In this document: in pieces, positions 23,504-31,457 of the stretch
How the letters are laid out: every line of letters starts with the position of its first letter
Numbering within the stretch: the first letter of the stretch is position 1
Assembly: GCF_902506435.1 (NCBI RefSeq)
Contig: NZ_LR733215.1
Span: forward strand, 3,826,161 to 3,890,160
DNA from: Nocardioides sp. AX2bis
GTDB taxonomy: Bacteria; Actinomycetota; Actinomycetes; Propionibacteriales; Nocardioidaceae
Length of the DNA: 64,000 nt
Reading direction: 5' to 3'
Notes under the pieces: model-generated
Told to the model about the DNA's origin: nothing
Database searches by the model: none
Seen by the model: the letters and a program-made list of their open reading frames with translations, nothing else
Position numbers and translations under genes: made by a program

Positions 23504-25078
23504 GTGCTCGACCGACCCCGCAGCCTGCAGCTGAGTGCCGGCGTGGCCTGCCTGCTGCTGCTCGGCCTGCTCGCCCTCGGCGTCCTCCAGGGTTGGGACT
23601 GGCTGGCCTCGGTCGACGACGCGGGCAGCCGGGCCGCGGCCTGGACCGCGGACCAGCCGTGGCTGCGCCAGCCGCTGCACGTCGTGGAGCTCGCCTTCGG
23701 CACGATCGGGATCACCGCGCTCACCGCGGTGCTCGCGGTGGCGCTGTGGGTCAAGGGACACCGGCGCGCGGCGACGTACGCCGTGCTGGTCGTCGCCGCG
23801 ACCGCGCTCGCCACGACCGGGCTGAAGCTGCTGGTCGGCCGGGAGCGTCCGCCGTGGCAGGACCCCGAGCTGCTGCTGCTCTCCAAGGCCTTCCCGTCGG
23901 GACACGCCTCGTCGATCACCGCGCTCGGCACCGTGGCCCTGGTGCTGGTCTGGATGCTGGTGCGGCGCGGGGGGGTCCGCCGGTTCGCCGCCGTGCTGGT
24001 CACCCTGGTGGTGCTCGCGGTCTACGCCGACCGGGTGCTGCTGGGTCGTCACTACCCCAGCGACGTGGCCGGCGGGCTGCTGCTCGGCCTCGGCCTGGCG
24101 CTGGTCGGCCTGGTCGTGCAGGACCCGCTGCCGCGCAGCCACGCCCGCGGGAGCGAGCCGCTGCCGGTCGCCGGCCCCACCACCCGTGACCTCGCCGTGG
24201 TGCTCAACCCCAGCAAGGTCGAGGACGAGCAGGCGTTCCGCACCCTGGTCACCTCGATGGCGCTGGCCGCCGGCTGGTCCGAGCCGCAGTGGTTCCTCAC
24301 CACGCCCGAGGACTCGGGCACGGGCCAGGCCGAGGCGGCCGCGGTCGCGGGTGCCGACCTGGTCGTCGTCTGCGGCGGCGACGGGACCGTGCGCGAGGTC
24401 TGCGCCGAGCTGGCCGGCACCGGCGTCCCGGTCGGGATCATCCCGGCCGGCACCGGGAACCTGCTGGCCCGGAACCTGGCCCTGCCCCTCTACATCCGCG
24501 CGGCCGTCGACATCGCGCTGACCGGGCAGGACCAGGCCGTCGACCTGGTCGAGGTCTCGGGCGACGACCTCGAGCGGACCCACTTCATGGTGATGGCCGG
24601 GATGGGCTTCGACGCCGCGATCATGGAGGGCGTCAACGACAACATCAAGAAGCGCGTGGGCTGGCTCGCCTACGTCCTGTCGGGCCTGAAGGCGCTGATG
24701 TACCCGGCGGTGAAGGTCCGGATCTCGGTCGACGGCGGCGAGCCGGTGGAGACCCGTGCGCGCACGATCGTGGTCGGCAACGTCGGGCACCTCCAGGCCG
24801 GGATGCCGCTGCTGCCCGACGCCCGGATCGACGACGGCCAGCTCGACGTGGTGCTGCTGCACCCGCGCCGGTTCCTGTCGTGGATCCCGCTGGCGATCCG
24901 CGTGATCCTGCGCCGCCGCCACGTCGACGACCTGGTCAACCGGATGACCGGGCGGACCGTGGTGATCCGCACCGACGTGGAGACCCCGCGCCAGCTCGAC
25001 GGCGACGTGATCGCGCCGGGACGCGAGCTGCGGATGGAGTGCCTCCACGGCCGGGTGCTGGTGCGCGTCCCGCGCTGA
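23504..25078 (+). CDS. PAP2 phosphatase fused to a diacylglycerol/sphingosine-type lipid kinase
   Basis: 524 residues from GTG 23504 (GAGGAG upstream). The N-terminal half has about six membrane spans and the PAP2 phosphatase signature: K108-x6-RP (LLVGRERP), PSGH at 131-134 and R177...H183YPSD. The C-terminal half, from about residue 228 (LAVVLNPSKVEDEQAFRTLV), is a soluble lipid kinase: GGDGT near residue 292, then GTGNLLARNLALP and DDGQLDVVLLHPR. One protein could thus both dephosphorylate and phosphorylate lipids at the inner membrane face, for example in undecaprenyl-phosphate or phosphatidic-acid turnover. Which substrate each half uses is unknown. Confidence 0.9.
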   Translation: MLDRPRSLQLSAGVACLLLLGLLALGVLQGWDWLASVDDAGSRAAAWTADQPWLRQPLHVVELAFGTIGITALTAVLAVALWVKGHRRAATYAVLVVAATALATTGLKLLVGRERPPWQDPELLLLSKAFPSGHASSITALGTVALVLVWMLVRRGGVRRFAAVLVTLVVLAVYADRVLLGRHYPSDVAGGLLLGLGLALVGLVVQDPLPRSHARGSEPLPVAGPTTRDLAVVLNPSKVEDEQAFRTLVTSMALAAGWSEPQWFLTTPEDSGTGQAEAAAVAGADLVVVCGGDGTVREVCAELAGTGVPVGIIPAGTGNLLARNLALPLYIRAAVDIALTGQDQAVDLVEVSGDDLERTHFMVMAGMGFDAAIMEGVNDNIKKRVGWLAYVLSGLKALMYPAVKVRISVDGGEPVETRARTIVVGNVGHLQAGMPLLPDARIDDGQLDVVLLHPRRFLSWIPLAIRVILRRRHVDDLVNRMTGRTVVIRTDVETPRQLDGDVIAPGRELRMECLHGRVLVRVPR

Positions 25079-25096
25079 GCCGGGGCCGGAGGCGGC

Positions 25097-25825
25097 TCAG
25101 TCGTCGTCGAGCAGGTGGCGCAGGTAGCGCTGCGGCTCGTCGAGGTAGCGCCGCCAGTGCTCGACCAGCTCCAGGTCCTCCCAGCGGGTGCGCCGGTAGC
25201 CCCACTCGCCCACCTCGAGCAGCGTCGCGCCGGGCATCGCGGCCAGCACCGGGGAGTGCGTCGCGCAGAGGACCTGGCCGCCGCGGTCCGCGACGTCCTG
25301 CAGCGCCGCGATCAGGCCCAGCGTCGCCGAGAAGGAGAGCGCGGCCTCGGGCTCGTCGAGGCAGTAGAAGCCGGGTGAGCCGAACCTGCTGCGCAGGACG
25401 GCGAGGAACGACTCGCCGTGGCTCATCTCGTGGAAGGCCGGGTCTTGGGGGCCGCCGAGACCCTCGAGGTGGGTGAACCACCCGTGCATCGTCTCGGCGC
25501 GGAGGAAGAACCCCCACCGACGGCTGCCGAGCCCGCGCTGCAGGCGGAGCGCGTCGCCGAGGGGGGACTCCGAGCGGCGGGTGCTGTGCACGCTGTTGCG
25601 GGTGCCGCCCTCGGGCGAGAGGCCGTACGCCATCGCGACCGCCTCGACCAGCGTCGACTTGCCCGACCCGTTCTCCCCCACGAGCAGCGTCACGCCGGGG
25701 TCCAGGCGCAGGCCCTCGCGGTCCAGCTGCGCCACCGCCGGGACCGTCATCGGCCACTCATCGGGATCCGGGCGCCGGGTCCGGTCCACGGTGACCTCGA
25801 CGACCGGCGGCTGGTCGAGGTCCAT
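25097..25825 (-). CDS. AAA family ATPase, SMC/RecF-like single domain
   Basis: 242 residues from ATG 25825, preceded by a TAGCCT box seven bases upstream. The Walker A is LLVGENGSGKSTLVEAVAMA, the signature is EMSHGESFLAVLRSRF and the Walker B is GFYCLDEPEAALSFSATLGL, followed by LCATHSPVLAAMPGATLLEV. These stand-alone ABC-type ATPases of unknown role are common in bacteria and are cytosolic, with no transmembrane partner. A longer frame to GTG/ATG 25855 would overlap the end of the MFS gene. It lies convergent with the lipid-kinase fusion and follows the MFS gene by 10 bp in the same direction. Confidence 0.87.
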   Translation of the reverse strand: MDLDQPPVVEVTVDRTRRPDPDEWPMTVPAVAQLDREGLRLDPGVTLLVGENGSGKSTLVEAVAMAYGLSPEGGTRNSVHSTRRSESPLGDALRLQRGLGSRRWGFFLRAETMHGWFTHLEGLGGPQDPAFHEMSHGESFLAVLRSRFGSPGFYCLDEPEAALSFSATLGLIAALQDVADRGGQVLCATHSPVLAAMPGATLLEVGEWGYRRTRWEDLELVEHWRRYLDEPQRYLRHLLDDD

Positions 25826-25835
25826 GCCGCGCAGG

Positions 25836-27482
25836 CTAGGCGGTGGCGCCGACACCGTCCCGCTGCTCGGGCCCGTCGGCCGGCGGGGCGGCCGGGGCCG
25901 GGCCCTGGGCGACGAAGTCCTTCTGGCGGATCAGGACCAGGCAGAGCAGGCCGGCGACCAGCGCGATCACCGCGGCGATCAGCAGGATGTGGTCGAGGGC
26001 GTCCACGACGGCGGTGGTGCCGACCTGGGTGACCAGCTCGCGGGCGGCCTCGGCCCGACCCCCCGGGGCCGCCGCTGCCGCCGCGTCGGCGGCGACCTGG
26101 ACCTGGCCGCCGGAGAGGGCCGCGGTCAGCGGGTCCAACGCGGCCGCGGGGACCTGCGCCTGCAGCCCGGACGTGGCGTCGGCGGCGATCTCGCGGCTGA
26201 AGATCGAGCCCAGCGCGGCGATGCCGGTGGCGATCCCGACCTGACGGAAGGTCGAGTTCACCCCGGAGGCCATCCCGGAGCGCTCGACCGCGACCACGCC
26301 GACCGCGGTGGAGGCCAGCGGCGGGTTGATCATCCCGATCCCGACGCCCGCGACGAGCAGGCCCGGGATCAGGTGGGTCCAGTCGTCGCCCACGCCGATC
26401 ATCAGCGCGAGGCCGCCGGCGGTGAGCAGGAAGCCCGGGGCGATCAGCCACTTGGTGGGGACCTTCTCGGTCAGCCGGCCCGCGATCGCGGCCGCCACGA
26501 AGGAGGCCCCGGAGAGGAACAGCAGGCGTACGCCGGTGCCGACCGCGGAGTAGCCGAGGACGTTCTGCAGGTAGATCACCAGGTAGGCCAGCACCGAGAA
26601 GATCGACGCGGACACCCCGAAGGCCGCGACCAGGCCCCCGGTGAAGGTCGGCTTGCGCAGCAGCGCCAGGTCGAACATCGGCTGCGACTGGAGCAGCTGG
26701 CTGACCACGAAGGCCGTCATCATGACGGCGGCGACGACCAGGCAGCCGACGACGAGCCCGTCGGACCAGGACCGCTCGCCGGCCTCGATCAGGCCCAGGA
26801 CCAGCGCGGCCAGCGCGGTGCTGAAGGTGACGAACCCGATCCAGTCGGGGCGCCCGGCGTACGGGTTGCGGGACTCGCGGACCTTGGCCAGCGTCAGGAC
26901 GACGGCGCCGACGCACAGCGGGACGTTGACCCAGAAGATCCAGCGCCAGGACAGGCCGGTGGTGAGCACGCCGCCGAGGACCGGGCCGACCGCGACGGCC
27001 ACGCCGGTGACGGCGCCGAAGACGCCGAAGGCGACGCCCCGCGCGCGGCCGGTGTAGGTGCTGGCCAGCAGGGCGAGGGCGGTCGCGAACATGGCGGCCC
27101 CGCCGATGCCCTGGAAGGCGCGGGCGAGGGTCAGGAACAGCACGTCCTGGGCGACGCCGCAGGCCGCGGAGCCCAGCCCGAAGAGGACGATGCCGATCAC
27201 GAAGACCTTGCGGCGGCCGTACAGGTCGGCCAGGGAGCCGGCGGTGAGCAGCAGCGCGGCCAGGCTCAGGGCGTAGGAGTCGATCACCCACTGCAGGTCG
27301 GCGATCGAGGCGTCGAGCTGGCTCTGGATGTCGGGCAGCGCGACGTTCACGATCGTGATGTCGAGCAGCAGCATGAAGACGCCCGTGGCGACCGCCACCA
27401 GCGTCCACCACGGGGAGCCGGCCGGCGTGTCGGTGGCGTCGGTGGCGTCGGGGGTGCGCGGGGTCTGGTCGGGGTCGGGCAT
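25836..27482 (-). CDS. MFS drug exporter, DHA2 (EmrB/QacA) type
   Basis: 548 residues with 14 predicted spans. The first span region WWTLVAVATGVFMLLLDITI with VNVALPDIQSQL and WVIDSYALSLAALLLTAGSL is the signature of DHA2 exporters, as is motif A LADLYGRRKVF. GMASGVNSTFRQVGIATGIA is the family's motif near the second-last spans. It would export toxic organic compounds by proton antiport. The N-terminus (MPDPDQTPRTPDATDATDTP) is acidic and cytoplasmic. It is divergent from a tandem-MarR regulator at 27561, which probably represses it. Confidence 0.9.
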   Translation of the reverse strand: MPDPDQTPRTPDATDATDTPAGSPWWTLVAVATGVFMLLLDITIVNVALPDIQSQLDASIADLQWVIDSYALSLAALLLTAGSLADLYGRRKVFVIGIVLFGLGSAACGVAQDVLFLTLARAFQGIGGAAMFATALALLASTYTGRARGVAFGVFGAVTGVAVAVGPVLGGVLTTGLSWRWIFWVNVPLCVGAVVLTLAKVRESRNPYAGRPDWIGFVTFSTALAALVLGLIEAGERSWSDGLVVGCLVVAAVMMTAFVVSQLLQSQPMFDLALLRKPTFTGGLVAAFGVSASIFSVLAYLVIYLQNVLGYSAVGTGVRLLFLSGASFVAAAIAGRLTEKVPTKWLIAPGFLLTAGGLALMIGVGDDWTHLIPGLLVAGVGIGMINPPLASTAVGVVAVERSGMASGVNSTFRQVGIATGIAALGSIFSREIAADATSGLQAQVPAAALDPLTAALSGGQVQVAADAAAAAAPGGRAEAARELVTQVGTTAVVDALDHILLIAAVIALVAGLLCLVLIRQKDFVAQGPAPAAPPADGPEQRDGVGATA

Positions 27483-27560
27483 GGGGATGACGATCCACCC
27501 GGAGCGGGATATGGTCAAGGGGTTAACGATCAACGTCTTGCCTACAGTGAGGAGGGACAC
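27483..27560. promoter_or_regulatory. Divergent control region of the MFS exporter and MarR gene
   Basis: 78 bp contain GTTAACGATCAAC (27522-27534), an imperfect palindrome suited to a MarR dimer. On the plus strand TACAGT (27543-27548) could be a -10 box for the regulator, followed by GGAGGGA as ribosome binding site. Confidence 0.4.
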
Positions 27561-28406
27561 GTGCTGGAGGTGCTGGCCGCCCTGCCCGGACACCTGCTCT
27601 TCCGGGCGCGGATGCGGGTCGCCGCCGAGCTGGCGGCCGTCCTGCCGGCGGACGTCGACGTGCACGGCTTCGCCGTCCTCCACGTCCTGGGCGACGGCCG
27701 GGCCCGCTCCCAGCAGGACCTGGCCGAGGCGGTGGCCGTCAGCGGGACGACCCTGGGCACCGTGGCCGCGGCGCTGGTACGGCAGCGCCTGGTCGCCCGG
27801 GTGCGCAACCCCGCGGACCGCCGCTCGTGGCTGCTCACCCGCACCCCGGCGGCCGACGACGCCCTCCGCGCCTGGGGCGCCCACGTCGACGAGGTCGTGC
27901 GGCGGCTGACGGCACCGCTCGGGACGAGCGGCGCGGCCGAGCTGCGCGACCTGCTGCACGCGGTGGCCGACCCCCACCTGCCCGCGCCGGTGCCGCCCGT
28001 CCTGCGGGCCAGCACCGGCTTCCTGGTCACCCGCGTGCACGAGCGGGCGCACCGGGACTTCCTGGAGGCGCTGGCCCCCGTCGGGTTGGAGCCGCGGCAC
28101 TTCGCGGCGCTGGTCGTCCTCGCCGAGACCGGACCGGTCCCCCAGGCCGACCTGGCCCGCCACCTCGGGCTCAGCGGGGCAAGGGTGGTCCAGATCGTCG
28201 ACGGGCTCGAGGAGCGCGGGCTGGTCAGCCGGCGGGCCGCGGCGGGCGACCGTCGTACGCACCTGCTGCACCGCGAGGCCGGCGCGGACGCGGCCACGGA
28301 CGCCGCGCGCGCGGTCGGCGCGCGGGCGATCGAGGACCTGCTGTCGCCGTTGTCCGCGGAGGAGCGGAGCCGGCTCAGCGCGCTGCTGCGGGCGTTCGTG
28401 TCCTAG
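27561..28406 (+). CDS. MarR-family regulator with two tandem MarR domains
   Basis: 281 residues, about twice the usual MarR length. The first unit (residues 1-140) contains LHVLGDGRARSQQDLAEAVA, VSGTTLGTVAAALVRQRLVA and RVRNPADRRSWLLTRT. The second unit (150-281) repeats the plan with LVVLAETGPVPQADLARHLG, LSGARVVQIVDGLEERGLVS and RRAAAGDRRTHLLH. Each has the DxR wing. One polypeptide therefore carries both halves of what is normally a dimer. The GTG at 27561 has GGAGGGACAC before it. It is divergent from the DHA2 exporter and is its likely repressor, responding to an exported compound. Confidence 0.85.
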   Translation: MLEVLAALPGHLLFRARMRVAAELAAVLPADVDVHGFAVLHVLGDGRARSQQDLAEAVAVSGTTLGTVAAALVRQRLVARVRNPADRRSWLLTRTPAADDALRAWGAHVDEVVRRLTAPLGTSGAAELRDLLHAVADPHLPAPVPPVLRASTGFLVTRVHERAHRDFLEALAPVGLEPRHFAALVVLAETGPVPQADLARHLGLSGARVVQIVDGLEERGLVSRRAAAGDRRTHLLHREAGADAATDAARAVGARAIEDLLSPLSAEERSRLSALLRAFVS

Positions 28407-28421
28407 CCCGGAGTGGCTGGG

Positions 28422-28826
28422 TCAGGCGCGGGCGTGGTCGACCGACTCCTGCTCCTCCGGGGAGAGCGGCTGGTCGCAGGTCCAGGCGGCGATGTTCTTG
28501 GCGTAGGTGCGCGCCTCGCTGCGGCCGTGGATCGAGGTCAGCACCACGCCGTGGCCGGCGTCGTCGAGCAGGGCCAGCGACCACGACAGGTGCCCGCCCA
28601 TGTCGCCGAAGGCGTCGTATCGCACGACGGCGAGGTTGCGCAGCGCGGCGCGGCCCTCGGCGGCCAGCGCGGCGACCTCCTGGCGGAGGCCGTGGAGGTC
28701 CTCGGGCAGCGCGTCGACGCCGCCGCCGCGGGGACGCGCGGTCCGCCGCAGGGCGACGACCGCGAAGGCGAGGGCGACGGTGGCGAGGAGGGCGACCACG
28801 GCGGTGAGCAGCGACAGGACCAGCAC
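28422..28826 (-). CDS. DUF4446 family protein
   Basis: 134 residues. One N-terminal transmembrane segment (LVLSLLTAVVALLATVALAF) is followed by a short coiled coil and the family core VVRYDAFGDMGGHLSWSLAL, LDDAGHGVVLTSIHGRSEAR and TYAKNIAAWTCDQPLSPEEQ. The family is widespread in Gram-positive bacteria, often near chromosome-partition or cell-surface genes, with no known activity. It starts at GTG 28826, with TAGGGT seven bases upstream; this -10 box overlaps that of the divergent pheA gene. Confidence 0.88.
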   Translation of the reverse strand: MLVLSLLTAVVALLATVALAFAVVALRRTARPRGGGVDALPEDLHGLRQEVAALAAEGRAALRNLAVVRYDAFGDMGGHLSWSLALLDDAGHGVVLTSIHGRSEARTYAKNIAAWTCDQPLSPEEQESVDHARA

Positions 28827-28833
28827 GTCGCCG

Positions 28834-28843
28834 ACCCTAGACT
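28834..28843. promoter_or_regulatory. Overlapping divergent -10 boxes for DUF4446 gene and pheA
   Basis: Minus-strand TAGGGT (28839-28834) lies seven bases from the GTG at 28826, and plus-strand TAGACT (28838-28843) lies six bases from the GTG at 28850. They share two base pairs. Both transcripts should be leaderless, and only one RNA polymerase can occupy the site at a time. Confidence 0.65.
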
Positions 28844-28849
28844 GAGCCG

Positions 28850-29689
28850 GTGACCAGGACGGGACGCATCGCCTACCAGGGCGAGCCGGGCGCCAACTCC
28901 CACGCGGTGTGCGCGCACCACTACCCCGACCTGGAGCCCGTGCCGTGCGCCTCCTTCGAGGACGTCTTCGCCGCGGTCGACCAGGGCACCGCCGACCTGG
29001 CGATGATCCCGATCGACAACTCGATCGCCGGCCGGGTCGCCGACATCCACCACTTCCTGCCCGGCTCGGGCCTGCACATCGTGGCCGAGCACTTCTGGCG
29101 GATCCAGTTCGTGCTGCTCGGGGTGCCCGGGGCGACGACCGACGGCCTGCGCACGGTCCACAGCCACGTCCACGCGCTGGGCCAGTGCCGCAAGGTCATC
29201 CGGGAGCTCGGCCTGACGCCGCTGATCTCCGGCGACACCGCGGGCGCCGCCCGCGAGATCGCCGAGGCCGGCGACCCCACCCAGGCCGCGATCTCCCCCC
29301 GCCTGGCCGCGGAGATCTACGGCCTCGAGGTGCTGCGCGAGGACGTCGAGGACGAGGACCACAACACCACCCGCTTCGTGGTCCTCTCCCCCGACCTCGT
29401 CGAGGCCGAGCCCGGCCGCGGCCCGGTCGTGACCAGCTTCGTCTTCAACGTGCGCAACATCCCGGCCGCGCTCTACAAGGCCCTGGGGGGCTTCGCGACC
29501 AACGGCGTCAACATGACCAAGCTGGAGAGCTACATGGTCGACGGCCAGTTCACCGCCACCCAGTTCCTCGCCGAGGTCGACGGCCACCCCGCCGAGCCCG
29601 GGCTCGCGCGGGCGCTGGAGGAGCTGCGGTTCTTCACGCACGAGATCAACGTCCTGGGCGTCTACCCCGCCGACGCCTCGCGCCGCTGA
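28850..29689 (+). CDS. pheA: Prephenate dehydratase
   Basis: 279 residues, the monofunctional type. It converts prephenate to phenylpyruvate, the committed step to phenylalanine. It opens TRTGRIAYQGEPGANSHAVC and contains MIPIDNSIAGRVADIHHFL. The catalytic Thr lies in the NTTRFVVLS block. The C-terminal ACT domain (TSFVFNVRNIPAALYKALGG and NMTKLESYMVDGQFTATQFL) carries the ESYMV phenylalanine-binding site for feedback inhibition. The start is GTG 28850 with a leaderless -10 box. The gene is followed by a small hairpin and arcA, which has its own promoter. Confidence 0.95.
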   Translation: MTRTGRIAYQGEPGANSHAVCAHHYPDLEPVPCASFEDVFAAVDQGTADLAMIPIDNSIAGRVADIHHFLPGSGLHIVAEHFWRIQFVLLGVPGATTDGLRTVHSHVHALGQCRKVIRELGLTPLISGDTAGAAREIAEAGDPTQAAISPRLAAEIYGLEVLREDVEDEDHNTTRFVVLSPDLVEAEPGRGPVVTSFVFNVRNIPAALYKALGGFATNGVNMTKLESYMVDGQFTATQFLAEVDGHPAEPGLARALEELRFFTHEINVLGVYPADASRR

Positions 29690-29704
29690 GGCGGCGCGCC
29701 GCCG

Positions 29705-29721
29705 AGGGCCCCGCTGGCCCT
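29705..29721 (+). terminator. Small hairpin between pheA and arcA
   Basis: AGGGCC and GGCCCT pair across a 5-nt loop, 16 bp after the pheA stop. Its last base starts the arcA -10 box TAGGCT (29721-29726), six bases before the ATG. Confidence 0.45.
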
Positions 29722-29732
29722 AGGCTGCGCCC

Positions 29733-30959
29733 ATGACGGCTCACGCGCCCACCGGCGCCGACAGCGAGGTCGGGACCCTCCGTACGGTGCTGCTGCACCG
29801 GCCGGGTGCCGAGCTGCAGCGACTGACCCCCGGCAACAACGACCGCCTGCTCTTCGACGGCATCCCGTGGGTGGCGCGCGCCCAGGAGGAGCACGACGCG
29901 TTCGCGCAGGCGCTGCGCGACCGCGACGTCGAGGTGCTCTACCTGACCGAGCTGCTCACCGAGACCCTCGACGACCCCGACGCCCGGGCGACCGCGATCG
30001 GCACGGCGCTCTCGGGCCTCGACCTCGGCGACACGATGCGCGGCTACCTGGCCGGCAAGCTGGGCGACGCCACGCCCGCCGAGCTGACGCACTACCTGAC
30101 CGCGGGCATCCGCAACGACGAGGTGCGCGGCGGGTTCGGCCTGGTCACCTCGCTGCTGCCGCACGACGCGTTCCTCATCGACCCGCTGCCGAACCTCCTC
30201 TTCACCCGCGACTCCAGCTTCTGGGTCCGCGACCGGGTCGCGATCACCTCGCTGGCGATGCCGGCGCGCAAGCGCGAGACGCAGCTGACCGAGCTGGTCT
30301 ACAGCCTGCACCCGCGCTTCGACGCGGCCCCGCGCATCCACGGCCACCAGCTCGAGCACGTCGAGGGCGGCGACGTCCTGCTCCTCGCCCCCGGCGTGAT
30401 CGCGGTCGGCGTCGGCGAGCGGACCACGCCCGCGGGCGCCGAGCGGCTGGCCCGCCAGGTCTTCGAGGGCGGCCTGGCGCACACCGTGCTCGCGGTCCCG
30501 ATCGCCCAGGAGCGCGCGACCATGCACCTCGACACCGTCTGCACGATGGTCGACGTCGACAAGGTCGTGATGTACCCCAACGTCGCCGACTCCCTCACCG
30601 CCTACGCCGTGACCGACGCCGGCCGCGCCGACGACGGCAGCCTCCTGCTCGCGGTCGCCGAGGCCGAGCCGTTCCTGGTCGCCGCCGCCCGGGCGATGGG
30701 CATCGACCGGCTGCACCACATCGACACCGGGCTCGACCCGGTCACCGCCGAGCGCGAGCAGTGGGACGACGGCAACAACACCCTCGCCCTCGCCCCGCGG
30801 GTCGCGGTCGCCTACGAGCGCAACACCGAGACCAACGCCCGCCTCGAGGAGGCCGGGATCGAGGTCGTCCGGATCTCCGGCTCCGAGCTGGGCTCGGGCC
30901 GTGGCGGGCCGCGCTGCATGAGCTGCCCGATCGAGCGCGACGCGTTGCCGCGCGGCTGA
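29733..30959 (+). CDS. arcA: Arginine deiminase
   Basis: 408 residues. It hydrolyses L-arginine to citrulline and ammonia, the first step of the arginine dihydrolase pathway. The guanidine-modifying fold is clear: LLHRPGAELQRLTPGNND, LPNLLFTRDSSFWV, EHVEGGDVLLLAPGVIAVGV, MHLDTVCTMVDVDKVVMYP and WDDGNNTLAL. The nucleophile Cys395 lies in GRGGPRCMSCPI, with Cys rather than the commoner Met three residues on. The ATG at 29733 has TAGGCT six bases upstream. No ornithine carbamoyltransferase, carbamate kinase or antiporter gene is adjacent, so here the gene stands outside an arc operon. Confidence 0.95.
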   Translation: MTAHAPTGADSEVGTLRTVLLHRPGAELQRLTPGNNDRLLFDGIPWVARAQEEHDAFAQALRDRDVEVLYLTELLTETLDDPDARATAIGTALSGLDLGDTMRGYLAGKLGDATPAELTHYLTAGIRNDEVRGGFGLVTSLLPHDAFLIDPLPNLLFTRDSSFWVRDRVAITSLAMPARKRETQLTELVYSLHPRFDAAPRIHGHQLEHVEGGDVLLLAPGVIAVGVGERTTPAGAERLARQVFEGGLAHTVLAVPIAQERATMHLDTVCTMVDVDKVVMYPNVADSLTAYAVTDAGRADDGSLLLAVAEAEPFLVAAARAMGIDRLHHIDTGLDPVTAEREQWDDGNNTLALAPRVAVAYERNTETNARLEEAGIEVVRISGSELGSGRGGPRCMSCPIERDALPRG

Positions 30960-31081
30960 GCGCCGGCCGCCGACGTCCAGCGGTGGTCCGGTCCAGTGGG
31001 CCGGGTCACCGTCGTACGCCGTGACCCGCGTCCGCGCGGGCTCGTTGACGAGGTGACCACCCCGCGACGAGAGGCGCCCCC

Positions 31082-31450
31082 ATGCCCGGCACGTTCTTCG
31101 AGTCCTTCACGCCTCCCGAGGTCGCCCGGATCAGCGCCGCCGGCCGCCGCGTGCGCCTGCCCGAGGGCTGGTCGCCGATCTGGGAGCGGACGCCGGCCGA
31201 CAAGGCGTACGTCATCATCTCCGGCGAGGTGTCCGTGCGCCGTGGCGGCGAGGAGATCGCCCGGCTCGGCGCCGGCGACGTGATGGGCGAGGGCGGGATC
31301 GTGCGGCACTCCCTGCGCTCGGCCTCGCTGGTGGCCCTGAGCCCGCTGGACCTGATCCACTTCACCGCCGAGGCCGTCGAGCAGCTGTCGGTGGAGATGC
31401 CGCGCTTCCGGCAGGCGCTCGACGCGGTGGCCGCGTCCCGCCTGGGATGA
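31082..31450 (+). CDS. Cyclic-nucleotide-binding-domain protein
   Basis: 122 residues, a single cNMP-binding beta-barrel: FFESFTPPEVARISAAGRRV, LPEGWSPIWERTPADKAYVI, ISGEVSVRRGGEEIARLGAG and DVMGEGGIVRHSLRSASLVA. The phosphate-binding cassette (GEGGIVRHSLRSAS) retains Gly-Glu but has His-Ser where classical sites have Arg-x-Ala-Ala. Binding of cAMP is therefore plausible, not certain. There is no DNA-binding or kinase domain. Only seven bases separate it from the class III cyclase gene downstream, indicating one transcript and a shared job in cyclic-nucleotide signalling. Confidence 0.85.
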   Translation: MPGTFFESFTPPEVARISAAGRRVRLPEGWSPIWERTPADKAYVIISGEVSVRRGGEEIARLGAGDVMGEGGIVRHSLRSASLVALSPLDLIHFTAEAVEQLSVEMPRFRQALDAVAASRLG

Positions 31451-31457
31451 TGCGGCG

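Noticed and set aside
25473..27560. Long plus-strand frame running into the MarR gene
   Set aside because: Only the part from GTG 27561 resembles a protein family; the upstream part is antisense to the MFS exporter.
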